Positions 1 through 7,019 of a DNA stretch of 9,704 nt are shown here, piece after piece. Numbering within the stretch: position 1 is the first letter of the stretch; every line of letters begins with the position of its first letter. A program made the translations under genes and the position numbers. The DNA is taken from the NCBI RefSeq assembly GCF_934277605.1, contig NZ_CAKQVD010000068.1, positions 1-9,704 of the forward strand, written 5' to 3'. The notes beneath the pieces were generated by a model. It worked only from the letters and a program-made list of their open reading frames with translations, searched no databases and was not told where the DNA came from. The stretch comes from an uncultured Anaerotignum sp. (lineage in GTDB: Bacteria > Bacillota > Clostridia > Lachnospirales > Anaerotignaceae).

Positions 1-1
1 T

Positions 2-409
2 GTTCGTGTTAAGCCCTTTGGCGCCATTGTTTCCCTTGGCAGCGTGCAGGGCTTAGTGCATATCTCTCAGGTAGCCAACAGCTTCGTTCAGGATATCAAC
101 GATCATGTGAAGGTCGGCGATACCGTAAAGGTCAAGGTGCTTTCCATTGATGAAGAAAGCCACAAGATTGCGCTTTCCATCCGTGAGGCAATGCCCAAGG
201 AGGAACGTCGTCCCAAGCCCAATAAGCCCTTCAACAAGCAGCCCCGCAGACAGAGCGAAGCAACCGCAAATCCCGCACAGGAATATTTCCGCCCCCAGTC
301 CTCCGTCAATGCTTCCTCTGATTTTGAAGATAAGATGAAGGAATGGATGAAGCAGGCGAATGACCGCCAGACCAGCTTGAACAAAAGAGCCAACAAACGC
401 TCTTACTGA
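2..409 (+). CDS. S1 domain RNA-binding protein, 3' part (5' end outside window)
   Basis: This is an open frame entering from the left edge and ending at TGA 407-409, giving 135 visible residues. The first ~50 are the later strands of an S1 (OB-fold) RNA-binding domain: a KPFGA turn, then QGLVHISQ, then VGDTVKVKVLSID and the closing KIALSIRE strand. Then follow a basic, proline-rich linker (RRPKPNKP...) and a charged C-terminal segment beginning DFEDKMKEWMKQ. From family knowledge, single-S1 proteins with such tails (YabR/YugI-like) are common in Firmicutes and bind RNA or ribosomes in the cytoplasm. Only the beginning of the S1 domain should be missing. The exact ortholog cannot be set. A small membrane-protein gene follows 83 nt downstream on the same strand, with no terminator seen between them, so co-transcription is possible. 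Confidence 0.85.
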   Translation, partial: VRVKPFGAIVSLGSVQGLVHISQVANSFVQDINDHVKVGDTVKVKVLSIDEESHKIALSIREAMPKEERRPKPNKPFNKQPRRQSEATANPAQEYFRPQSSVNASSDFEDKMKEWMKQANDRQTSLNKRANKRSY

Positions 410-492
410 TTTCTGCCATATATCTTATAAGTTTACCATGAAACAGACTGTGTTGCAAGAATTTGCACCATTCGGAAGGAGGAGGAAGCGTC

Positions 493-789
493 GTGACTCT
501 GCTGTTTCTTGCAGGTATATATTTCCTTGTCCGAGGCGTTTTTGCTCTCCTTGGTCAAACGACTTTTTATACCAAGCGTGTTCTTGAAAACATTGAGGAG
601 AAAAACATCCCTGCCTATCTAAAAGAGATTGGCAAAATAAACCTTCTGCTCGGCGTATTGTTCGTCGGCAAGGCTTGTTTGGATCTTCTCTATCCCGGCA
701 GCCGCCCCATTTTGTATGGTTGGCTTTTGGTGCTGCTGCTTTGTGTCTTTTCCATCTCTAAAATCGACACAAAATATAAAAAGCAATAA
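493..789 (+). CDS. Small three-helix membrane protein of unknown function
   Basis: This encodes a 98-residue protein from GTG 493. The start is chosen because an AGGAGGAGG ribosome binding site (477-485) sits 7 nt upstream; a TTG at 463 in the same frame would give 108 residues but would place this site inside the gene. Three hydrophobic segments are visible: residues about 2-20, 48-66 and 73-91. Between the first two is a charged stretch with KRVLENIEEKN, and the C-terminus is basic (DTKYKKQ). There is no signal peptide cleavage motif and no catalytic motif that I recognise. By position it follows the S1 protein gene and ends just before a strong terminator. I infer an inner-membrane protein and assign no function. 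Confidence 0.7.
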   Translation: MTLLFLAGIYFLVRGVFALLGQTTFYTKRVLENIEEKNIPAYLKEIGKINLLLGVLFVGKACLDLLYPGSRPILYGWLLVLLLCVFSISKIDTKYKKQ

Positions 790-793
790 AATC

Positions 794-831
794 AAAGCCC
801 TCTCTGCACATCCCGTGCAAAGAGGGCTTTT
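794..831. terminator. Bidirectional rho-independent terminator
   Basis: A 10-bp stem AAAGCCCTCT (794-803) / AGAGGGCTTT (821-830) encloses a further TGCA/TGCA pairing (805-808 with 816-819) after one mismatch. On the + strand it ends in TTTT and lies 4 nt after the stop of the small membrane protein. On the - strand it is followed by TTTGATTTTATT and lies 17 nt past the transporter stop, so it probably ends both convergent transcripts. Confidence 0.85.
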
Positions 832-847
832 CTACTCCGATTTTTTC

Positions 848-2011
848 TTATTCCTTCCCATCAAATCGAATGATGGTTCCATATTTTTTATTTTTTTCCA
901 AAAGCTTTTGGTCTATCTCCCGTTTCAATTCTTGGTTCGGGCGTTTGGTATCATACGGCACCATCAGGTCAAACACAAGGTTCTTCTGCTTCATGCCCCC
1001 AACCATACGGAAGCAATGCATCGAAACCGCAGGATCAATTTCATGGATAATTTCTTCCATCACCTGCCGCATTTCGTTCCACTCCGCATCGTCCGCCAAA
1101 ACAGGATCATAGTGAATCACCAAATGCACATTCAAATCCTGCAACGCTTGGCTTTCCAAGCTATCAATGATATCATGCCCCTCCAATGCATCCATCCTTG
1201 CGCTCATCTCCGCATGAATGGAAGCAAAGCATCTGCCCGGACCATAATCGTGAATCAACAAATCATGCACGCCCAAAATTTCCTCTCGTGCGGTAACCAA
1301 TTTTTTGATTTTCTCCACCAATTCCGGCTCTGCTTTTTCTCCCAGCAGGGGCGAAATGGTTTCCTTCACAATATTCACACCGGAATACAGGATAAACAGC
1401 GCCACCAAAAAGCCCACATAGCCATCAATGTTGATGTGGAACAGGAACCCCAGCAGGCAGCCCAACAAAACCGCCGCCGTTGTAATCACATCATTCCGGC
1501 TATCTACCGCTGTTGCCTCCAAGGTCAAGGAATGAATCCGCTTTCCCAATTTTTTAAAAAACAGTGCCATCCACAGCTTTACCAATATCGAGCCAAGCAA
1601 AATCGCAATCGTAAGCGTAGAAAAATCTATCGCCGCAGGATGAATGATTTTCTCCACAGAGGACTTTATCAGCTCCACGCCGATAACCAAAATCAGCACC
1701 GCCACCATCAAGCCGGAAAGATATTCATATCTGGCGTGACCATAGGGATGGTCTGCATCGGCGGGCTGCTGTGCCAAGCGAAAGCCCAAAAGCGTTACCA
1801 CCGAGGAGGAGGCATCCGAAAGGTTATTCACTGCATCGGCAACAATCGCAACCGAGCCTGCCCATAGGCCTGCCAACAGCTTTCCCAAAAACAAAATGCA
1901 GTTGCACACAATGCCGACTGCGCCTGCCAGCTTTCCCACAGAGGCACGCACCGCTGTATCCTCCGTATCCTCATGATTTTTTACAAACAGCCTTAACAAA
2001 AGCCCTGTCAT
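848..2011 (-). CDS. Cation diffusion facilitator transporter, probable Mn(II) exporter
   Basis: This 387-residue membrane protein belongs to the CDF family, which exports divalent metals in exchange for protons. The start is ATG 2011, preceded by GGGGGAG 6 nt upstream; an in-frame TTG at 2026 would add five residues. Six hydrophobic helices occupy roughly residues 25-215. Helix 2 carries N62-xxx-D66 and helix 5 carries D170-xxx-D174; the loop after helix 2 has HPYGH (88-92). Zinc CDFs normally have HxxxD or DxxxD in helix 2 and HxxxD in helix 5, whereas N-D plus D-D matches, as I recall, the MntE-type manganese group. The cytoplasmic tail is about 165 residues, roughly twice the usual CDF C-terminal domain, and its last 60 residues look like a second such domain. 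Metal specificity is inference; CDF membership is near certain. It has its own promoter and is separated from dnaJ by a terminator. Confidence 0.93.
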   Translation of the reverse strand: MTGLLLRLFVKNHEDTEDTAVRASVGKLAGAVGIVCNCILFLGKLLAGLWAGSVAIVADAVNNLSDASSSVVTLLGFRLAQQPADADHPYGHARYEYLSGLMVAVLILVIGVELIKSSVEKIIHPAAIDFSTLTIAILLGSILVKLWMALFFKKLGKRIHSLTLEATAVDSRNDVITTAAVLLGCLLGFLFHINIDGYVGFLVALFILYSGVNIVKETISPLLGEKAEPELVEKIKKLVTAREEILGVHDLLIHDYGPGRCFASIHAEMSARMDALEGHDIIDSLESQALQDLNVHLVIHYDPVLADDAEWNEMRQVMEEIIHEIDPAVSMHCFRMVGGMKQKNLVFDLMVPYDTKRPNQELKREIDQKLLEKNKKYGTIIRFDGKE

Positions 2012-2060
2012 ACCCGACTCCCCCAATTTTCATCTTCTTTTTCCGTTCGGTTTTCGTTTT

Positions 2061-2089
2061 ATCATACCACCGTAAAATCGGAATTACAA
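2061..2089 (-). promoter_or_regulatory. Sigma-A-type promoter for the CDF transporter
   Basis: On the - strand, TTGTAA (2084-2089) and TATGAT (2061-2066) are separated by 17 nt, matching the -35/-10 consensus at 4/6 and 5/6. Transcription would start near 2054, leaving a leader of about 40 nt, too short for a manganese riboswitch. Confidence 0.6.
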
Positions 2090-2103
2090 CTGCAAAATGC
2101 CAG

Positions 2104-2139
2104 AAAAATGCCCCCATTCCACCTTATGCGGAACAGGGG
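2104..2139 (-). terminator. Rho-independent terminator after dnaJ
   Basis: Reading the - strand after the dnaJ stop, CCCC (2139-2136) and TTCC (2133-2130) pair with GGAA (2120-2117) and GGGG (2115-2112), with a small asymmetric internal bulge and a 9-nt loop. GC and a run of five T follow. It lies 7 nt after the stop codon and marks the end of the heat-shock operon. Confidence 0.75.
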
Positions 2140-2146
2140 TATCTGT

Positions 2147-3316
2147 TTAATCCTCTTTGAAAAAGTCCTTCATTTTTTTAGAGAAGGATTTTTTTTCATC
2201 CTTGGAAGGCTCTGCCTCCGCACTGCTCTTGGGCGCCTCCCCATAGAACTGACGCAGCAAATCCTTCTGTCTCTCGCTCAAATCCGTAGGGATTTTTACC
2301 TTCAATGTTACAATCTGGTTCCCTCTTACCTTAGGGTTTCTCAGATTCGGCACACCCACGCCACGCAGGGTTACCACCGTATCGGGCTGTGTACCGGGCT
2401 TAATGGTATATTTTTCTTCGCCATCGATGGTCTTAATTGTAATTTCGCCGCCCAGTGCTGCCTGCACAAAGGTAATCGGCACATCACAATAAATATCAAA
2501 GCCCTTCCGCACGAATACACGGTTCGGCTGCACATAAACCGTCACAAGCAAATCGCCATAGCCGCCGCCGTTTTCGCCGATTTCGCCCTTGCCTGCCAAA
2601 CGAATGGTCTGTCCGTTATCAATGCCCCTCGGCACATTAACCTCATATTTTTTCGTTTTCCGCACCTTGCCGCTGCCATGGCAGGTATTACAAGGATCCT
2701 TCACAATCTTGCCGCTGCCGCCGCACTTCGAGCAGGTTCTTACGGAGGTTACAGAGCCAAACATGGACTGCTGCATCACTCTCTCCTGCCCTGTGCCATG
2801 ACAGGTCGGGCAGCTTTCGGGATGGCTGCCTGCCTTTGCGCCTGTGCCGTGGCAGGTTTCACATTCATCATAAATCGCAATGGAAATTTCTTTTTTGCAG
2901 CCGAAAACAGCCTCCTCAAAGGTCAACTGTATGCTTACATTGACATCCTTCCCGCGTCTGGGGCCGTTTTTTCTTGCCCCGCCGCCACCAAAGCCGCCAA
3001 AGCCGAACATACTGCCGAAGATATCGCCCAAATCGCCCATATCAAAGCCTTGGCCGCCATAAAAGCCGCCGCCGCCCATGCCGCCCTGTTCAAAGGCCGC
3101 ATGACCGAACTGGTCATACTGCGCACGCTTCTGGCTGTCGCTCAAAACCTCATACGCTTCGTTGACCTCCTTAAATTTTTCTTCTGCCTCTTTATCCCCG
3201 GGATTCTGGTCAGGATGGTATTTCACTGCCATCTTACGATAAGCCTTTTTCAGCTCCGCCTCTGTGGCATCCTTTTTTACGCCCAGTACTTCATAATAAT
3301 CTCTTTTATTTGCCAA
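2147..3316 (-). CDS. dnaJ: Chaperone protein DnaJ (Hsp40)
   Basis: DnaJ is the cytoplasmic co-chaperone that delivers unfolded clients to DnaK and stimulates its ATPase. The protein has 389 residues, typical of type I DnaJ. The J-domain is at about 5-66, with HPD at 34-36. A Gly/Phe-rich region spans about 75-118 (GFGGFGGGG). The zinc-binding domain has four CxxCxGxG repeats with first cysteines near 152, 169, 195 and 209, followed by the two substrate-binding beta domains. I choose TTG 3316 as start because it gives the family-typical MANKRDYYEVLG and lies 8 nt after AGGTGG (3325-3330). GTG codons at 3328 and 3325 are in frame but overlap that ribosome binding site. It is the last gene of the operon, 102 nt after dnaK, which is unusually wide for this operon, and the gap holds two hairpins. 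All key residues are present. Confidence 0.98.
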   Translation of the reverse strand: MANKRDYYEVLGVKKDATEAELKKAYRKMAVKYHPDQNPGDKEAEEKFKEVNEAYEVLSDSQKRAQYDQFGHAAFEQGGMGGGGFYGGQGFDMGDLGDIFGSMFGFGGFGGGGARKNGPRRGKDVNVSIQLTFEEAVFGCKKEISIAIYDECETCHGTGAKAGSHPESCPTCHGTGQERVMQQSMFGSVTSVRTCSKCGGSGKIVKDPCNTCHGSGKVRKTKKYEVNVPRGIDNGQTIRLAGKGEIGENGGGYGDLLVTVYVQPNRVFVRKGFDIYCDVPITFVQAALGGEITIKTIDGEEKYTIKPGTQPDTVVTLRGVGVPNLRNPKVRGNQIVTLKVKIPTDLSERQKDLLRQFYGEAPKSSAEAEPSKDEKKSFSKKMKDFFKED

Positions 3317-3333
3317 CTCACTCACCACCTTGC

Positions 3334-3346
3334 GGGGATTTTCCCC
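3334..3346 (-). promoter_or_regulatory. Small hairpin just upstream of the dnaJ ribosome binding site
   Basis: GGGGA and TCCCC form a perfect 5-bp stem around a 3-nt loop, ending 2 nt before AAGGTGG, the dnaJ Shine-Dalgarno sequence. The structure is seen directly. An effect on dnaJ translation or mRNA stability is inference. Confidence 0.4.
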
Positions 3347-3369
3347 TATTCTTTCTTAACAGCAAAAGC

Positions 3370-3399
3370 AGGATGCCCTGCCCTATCGGTAGGCATCCT
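3370..3399 (-). promoter_or_regulatory. dnaK-dnaJ intergenic hairpin (attenuator or processing site candidate)
   Basis: On the - strand AGGATGCC (3399-3392) pairs perfectly with GGCATCCT (3377-3370), followed by GCTTTTGCTGTT, a weak T-tract. The arm bases 3395-3390 can instead pair with 3385-3379 (TGCCTA with TAGGGCA, one bulged G), so two exclusive folds exist. It lies about 20 nt after the dnaK stop. It could be a leaky terminator or an RNase-stabilising element lowering dnaJ relative to dnaK; the function is inferred. Confidence 0.5.
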
Positions 3400-3418
3400 T
3401 ACTTTTTGGTTGCTTCTC

Positions 3419-5251
3419 TTAGATTTCTTTGCCGTCGCCGTCTACCACATCGGAGTCGCCGCCCTGTGCAGCATCGCCCTGTGCAGCCTGTGCCTGCTGA
3501 TACAGCTTTTCGGAGAGCTTATAGAACTCCTGCTTCAGCGCTTCTGTTGCAGCCTTCACATTTTCTGTATCTGTATCTGTCATTGCTTCGGGTGTCAAAT
3601 CCTTCACAGTATCCTTCAGCTTTGTCAGCTCTGCCTCAACTGTGGATTTATCTGCACCGTCCAGCTTGTCGCCCAATTCTTCAATTGTCTTTTCTGTCTG
3701 GAAAATCAGAGAGTCTGCTTCGTTTTTCGCATCAATTGCTTCCTTTCTCTTTCTGTCAGCCTCTGCGAACTGTTCTGCTTCCTTCACTGCTCTGTCGATT
3801 TCATCATCACTCAGGTTAGAGCCTGCTGTGATTGTGATTTTCTGTTCCTTGCCTGTACCCAAATCCTTTGCGGATACGTTTACAATGCCGTTTGCGTCGA
3901 TATCGAAGGTTACTTCAATCTGAGGCACGCCTCTTCTTGCGGGTGCGATACCGTCCAGCTTGAACTGACCAAGTGTTTTGTTGTCCTTTGCCAGAGGTCT
4001 TTCGCCCTGCACAACATGAATATCAACGGCTGTCTGGTTATCCTCTGCGGTAGAGAAAATCTGTTTTTTGTTTGTAGGGATGGTTGTGTTTCTGTCAATC
4101 AGCTTTGTTGCAACGCCGCCCAGAGTTTCAATACCCAAGGACAGAGGTGTTACATCCAGCAGCAGAATGGAGCCTGCACCCTCATCGCCTGCCATCTTAC
4201 CACCCTGAATTGCCGCACCGACTGCAACACATTCATCGGGGTTAATGCCCTTGAAGGGCTCCTTGCCTGTATATTTCTTTACTGCATCCTGAACTGCGGG
4301 GATTCTTGTGGAACCGCCAACCAGCAGAACCTTATCGATTTCGCCTGTGGACAGGCCTGCATCAGCCAATGCCTGTTTTACGGGGCCCATGGTGTTTTCT
4401 ACCAAATCATGTGTCAGCTCATCGAATTTTGCTCTTGTCAATGTAACATCCAAGTGCTTCGGGCCATCCTGATTCATTGTAATGAAGGGCAGGTTAATGT
4501 TTGTGGAGGTTACTGTGGACAGCTCCTTTTTCGCCTTTTCCGCAGCCTCTTTCAATCTCTGCATTGCCATTTTATCCTTGGACAAATCCATGCCCTCAGC
4601 CTTCTTGAATTCCTCTACCAAATGGTCGATGACTCTCTGGTCGAAGTCATCGCCGCCCAGATGTGTGTTACCGTTTGTAGCCAAAACCTCAATAACACCA
4701 TCGCCGATTTCAATGATGGAAACGTCGAATGTGCCGCCGCCCAAGTCATAAACCAGGATTTTCTGTTCGTTTTCGTTATCCAGACCGTATGCCAGTGCTG
4801 CGGATGTTGGCTCGTTGATGATACGCTTTACATCCAGCCCCGCAATCTTGCCGGCATCCTTTGTTGCCTGTCTCTGTGCGTCATTGAAGTAAGCGGGAAC
4901 TGTGATAACTGCCTCTGTTACGCTTTCGCCCAGATAAGACTCTGCATCTGCTTTCAGCTTCTGCAAAATCATAGCGGAAATTTCCTGAGGAGAATATTCC
5001 TTGCCTTCAATGTTTACTTTATAATTTTCGCCCATGTGGCTCTTGATGGAAGAGATGGTGTTGTCAGGGTTTGTGATTGCCTGACGTTTTGCTGTTTCGC
5101 CAATCAGTCTTTCGCCGTTTTTTGCAAAGCCGACAACAGAGGGTGTGGTTCTTGCACCGTCACTGTTTACGATAACAACAGGCTGACCGCCTTCCATTAC
5201 TGCTACACAAGAGTTTGTTGTACCTAAGTCAATACCAATAATTTTTCCCAT
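3419..5251 (-). CDS. dnaK: Chaperone protein DnaK (Hsp70)
   Basis: DnaK is the ATP-driven cytoplasmic chaperone that binds exposed hydrophobic segments, working with DnaJ and GrpE. The protein has 610 residues, the usual Firmicute length. The start is ATG 5251 with AGGAGG 8 nt upstream; a TTG two codons earlier is ignored. The nucleotide-binding domain shows IIGIDLGTTNSCVAV (4-18), INEPTSAALAYG (145-156), YDLGGGTFDVS (168-178) and VLLVGGSTRIP (308-318). The interdomain linker is around 366-375 (DVTPLSLGIE), followed by the beta-sandwich substrate domain, the helical lid and a Gly/Asp-rich disordered tail ending DGDGKEI. The short loop around 70-85 agrees with Gram-positive DnaK, which lacks an insertion found in Proteobacteria. 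It lies 41 nt after grpE in one operon. Codon choice is highly biased: after a TTA at Leu9 there is no TTA, CTA or TCA codon in the rest of the gene. Confidence 0.99.
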   Translation of the reverse strand: MGKIIGIDLGTTNSCVAVMEGGQPVVIVNSDGARTTPSVVGFAKNGERLIGETAKRQAITNPDNTISSIKSHMGENYKVNIEGKEYSPQEISAMILQKLKADAESYLGESVTEAVITVPAYFNDAQRQATKDAGKIAGLDVKRIINEPTSAALAYGLDNENEQKILVYDLGGGTFDVSIIEIGDGVIEVLATNGNTHLGGDDFDQRVIDHLVEEFKKAEGMDLSKDKMAMQRLKEAAEKAKKELSTVTSTNINLPFITMNQDGPKHLDVTLTRAKFDELTHDLVENTMGPVKQALADAGLSTGEIDKVLLVGGSTRIPAVQDAVKKYTGKEPFKGINPDECVAVGAAIQGGKMAGDEGAGSILLLDVTPLSLGIETLGGVATKLIDRNTTIPTNKKQIFSTAEDNQTAVDIHVVQGERPLAKDNKTLGQFKLDGIAPARRGVPQIEVTFDIDANGIVNVSAKDLGTGKEQKITITAGSNLSDDEIDRAVKEAEQFAEADRKRKEAIDAKNEADSLIFQTEKTIEELGDKLDGADKSTVEAELTKLKDTVKDLTPEAMTDTDTENVKAATEALKQEFYKLSEKLYQQAQAAQGDAAQGGDSDVVDGDGKEI

Positions 5252-5292
5252 AATCAATTCCTCCTAAAAGAACTTTATTCGTTTTTTTGTAA

Positions 5293-5862
5293 TCAGTTTG
5301 CCACCTTAACCATACTGTGGCGAATCACCTTATCTTTATATTTATAACCCTTCAGCATTTCCAGAATGACTTCGTTTTCGCCGTAGCTTTCGTCATCCTC
5401 ATGCGCAACGGCTGCGTGCAGGTTGGGGTCGAATTTCTCGCCCAATGCCTGAATTTCTTCCACGCCCATGCTGTGCAAAATCTCTCGGAACTGCACCAGA
5501 GTCATTTTCACACCCTTGAAGAACGCATCGTCCTCATCAACCTTTCCTTCCTGCACCGCAACGGCGCGCTCCAGATTGTCAATCACCGACAACAGCTTTT
5601 CAATGGTACTTCTCACGCCGTCATCATACATAACGGCCTTTTCCTTCACTGTACGCTTGCGGAAGTTATCAAATTCCGCCAGTGTTCTTTGATATTTATC
5701 CAGATTATCAGCAGCCTGCTGCTCCAGCTTGGCAATTTTGTCCGCTGTTTCATCCACAGCCTCCAAAACCTCCTCCGCCTCAACTGCTTCGGCTTCTGCG
5801 GGTTCTGCTGCTTCCGCCGTCTGCTGCTCCTCCAGAGCCTCATCTTTTTTCATTTCTTCCAC
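5293..5862 (-). CDS. grpE: Nucleotide exchange factor GrpE
   Basis: GrpE releases ADP from DnaK and resets the folding cycle. The protein has 189 residues, normal for the family. The first ~36 are Ala/Glu-rich and probably disordered. A long dimeric coiled coil follows (about 37-90, including LDKYQRTLAEFDNFRKR), and then the C-terminal beta domain that contacts DnaK, ending in the family signature VIRHSMVKVAN. The GTG start at 5862 is 15 nt after the hrcA stop and is preceded by GAGG 7 nt upstream; an in-frame ATG three codons later (5853) is a less likely alternative. The position between hrcA and dnaK is the canonical Firmicute arrangement, controlled by CIRCE/HrcA. Confidence 0.98.
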   Translation of the reverse strand: MEEMKKDEALEEQQTAEAAEPAEAEAVEAEEVLEAVDETADKIAKLEQQAADNLDKYQRTLAEFDNFRKRTVKEKAVMYDDGVRSTIEKLLSVIDNLERAVAVQEGKVDEDDAFFKGVKMTLVQFREILHSMGVEEIQALGEKFDPNLHAAVAHEDDESYGENEVILEMLKGYKYKDKVIRHSMVKVAN

Positions 5863-5877
5863 ATTGCTCCCTCATTT

Positions 5878-6927
5878 CTAAGTATTATTATGATTCCCGT
5901 CGGATAGATTTCGCAATACCTTTTCAATGCTTTGCACCATTCCGTTCAAAACGGAGACAACCTGTGAATAATCCATTCTGGTCGGGCCGACAATCCCAAT
6001 GGTACCTCTTGTATTGTCCCCCATTTTATAGGTTGCCGTAATCACGCTGCAATCCTTCATGCCCTGCACACTGTTTTCACTGCCAATCATAATCTGGATG
6101 TCATTTCCTGTGCTTTCCTTCAGCATCGTCACCAGTTGGTCTTTTTCCTCCAAGGTTTGAATCAGGGATTTTGCCTTCTGGATATCCGAAAATTCGGGAA
6201 ATGCCAGCATATTCTTGGCACCGCTCATGTGTACCTGCACCTTTTCTGCCGAACGCATGGTAATTTCAATCGCCTTCAGTATGGGCTGCAGCAGCTCTTG
6301 GTAATCCTCCAGCTCCGCCTGCATCCGGCTGATGACCGCACCGTCAATTTCATTTAACGCACAGCCCTGCAATACATGGTTCAGACAACTGCCCATGAAG
6401 AAGATTTTTTCCTCTGGGGGAACGCTGTCCATCTTAATCACGTGGTTCTTAATAAAATTATCGCCCGTCGCAATGATGAGCAATAAGGCTGTGCTGTCAA
6501 ACGGGAGCAAGCGAATCTGCTTGATTCTCGTTCTCTGCCCCACAGGCTCAGAAACGAAGGTGGTATAATTGGTCAGCAAGGACAATGCCTTTGCGGATTC
6601 CTCCATCAGATAATCAATCTGGTTGATATCTCTGGCAACCACGCTTTGCAGATATTTCTTTTCCTCAGGCTTCAGCTCCTTTTGCTGCATCAGATGGTCT
6701 ACATAAAGCCTGTAACCCATATCCGAGGGAATTCTGCCGCTGGAGGCGTGTGGCTGTAAAATCAAGCCCATTTCCTCCAAGTCGCTCATTTCGTTTCGGA
6801 TGGTCGCCGAGCTGATCCCTAAGTTGTATTTCTTTGCAATGGTTCTGGAACCGACGGGCTCCGCCGTTTCAATATAGTCATTGATAATGGCTTGCAAAAT
6901 CTGTATTTTTCTGTCATTCAGTGCCAT
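5878..6927 (-). CDS. hrcA: Heat-inducible transcription repressor HrcA
   Basis: HrcA is a dimeric repressor that binds the CIRCE operator and is kept active by GroE; heat stress titrates GroE and relieves repression. The protein has 349 residues, usual length. The N-terminal winged helix covers roughly 1-75, with the recognition region NLGISSATIRNEMSDLEEMG (35-54) and the wing SSGRIPSDMGY (62-72). The rest is the GAF-like dimerisation region, ending in the conserved block with GTIGIVGPTRMDYSQV. ATG 6927 has GGAGG with a 7-nt spacing. It is the first gene of its operon, with CIRCE about 25 bp upstream, so it is autoregulated. The TAG stop is followed closely by grpE. Confidence 0.98.
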   Translation of the reverse strand: MALNDRKIQILQAIINDYIETAEPVGSRTIAKKYNLGISSATIRNEMSDLEEMGLILQPHASSGRIPSDMGYRLYVDHLMQQKELKPEEKKYLQSVVARDINQIDYLMEESAKALSLLTNYTTFVSEPVGQRTRIKQIRLLPFDSTALLLIIATGDNFIKNHVIKMDSVPPEEKIFFMGSCLNHVLQGCALNEIDGAVISRMQAELEDYQELLQPILKAIEITMRSAEKVQVHMSGAKNMLAFPEFSDIQKAKSLIQTLEEKDQLVTMLKESTGNDIQIMIGSENSVQGMKDCSVITATYKMGDNTRGTIGIVGPTRMDYSQVVSVLNGMVQSIEKVLRNLSDGNHNNT

Positions 6928-6951
6928 GCCGCCGCCTCCTTTTTTGTTTTA

Positions 6952-6978
6952 TTAGCACTCATTAAGTACGAGTGCTAA
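6952..6978. promoter_or_regulatory. CIRCE operator (HrcA binding site), perfect match
   Basis: TTAGCACTC (6952-6960), a 9-nt spacer and GAGTGCTAA (6970-6978) match the CIRCE consensus in all 18 arm positions. It lies in the predicted 5' leader, just downstream of the -10 box and about 25 nt before the hrcA start. It is also an RNA hairpin in the leader transcript. Confidence 0.98.
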
Positions 6979-6990
6979 CTTCTGTATATA

Positions 6991-7019
6991 AAGATAGCAC
7001 TAGCCACCAAAGATGTCAA
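6991..7019 (-). promoter_or_regulatory. Sigma-A-type promoter of the hrcA operon
   Basis: On the - strand a consensus -35 TTGACA (7014-7019) is followed by a 17-nt spacer and TATCTT (6991-6996) as the -10. Transcription should start near 6984, placing CIRCE at the very beginning of the leader. A vegetative promoter blocked by HrcA is the known design of class I heat-shock operons. Confidence 0.85.

Noticed and set aside
403..430. A possible promoter before the small membrane protein (TTACTG, 17 nt, TATAAG).
   Set aside because: The -35 matches consensus at only half its positions and overlaps the S1 gene stop codon; co-transcription is as likely.
438..600. An ATG-started short frame upstream of and overlapping the small membrane protein, possibly a leader peptide.
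   Set aside because: It has no ribosome binding site, is out of frame and ends without any recognisable feature.
716..1867. A 383-codon + strand frame opposite the CDF transporter.
   Set aside because: It has the same codon register and the same cause; its product is a compositionally odd His/Gln/Arg-rich sequence with no domain, and it overlaps the terminator.
2012..2060. A possible manganese-sensing riboswitch before the CDF gene.
   Set aside because: The predicted leader is only about 40 nt, with no room for the aptamer and no matching conserved motifs.
2108..5227. A 1039-codon open frame on the + strand across dnaJ and dnaK.
   Set aside because: It is in exact register opposite two unmistakable genes, has no ribosome binding site or recognisable domain, and is explained by avoidance of TTA/CTA/TCA codons. 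Antisense open frames over Hsp70 genes are a known artefact.
5317..5907. A 196-codon + strand frame opposite grpE.
   Set aside because: It is an in-register shadow of grpE codon bias without translation signals.
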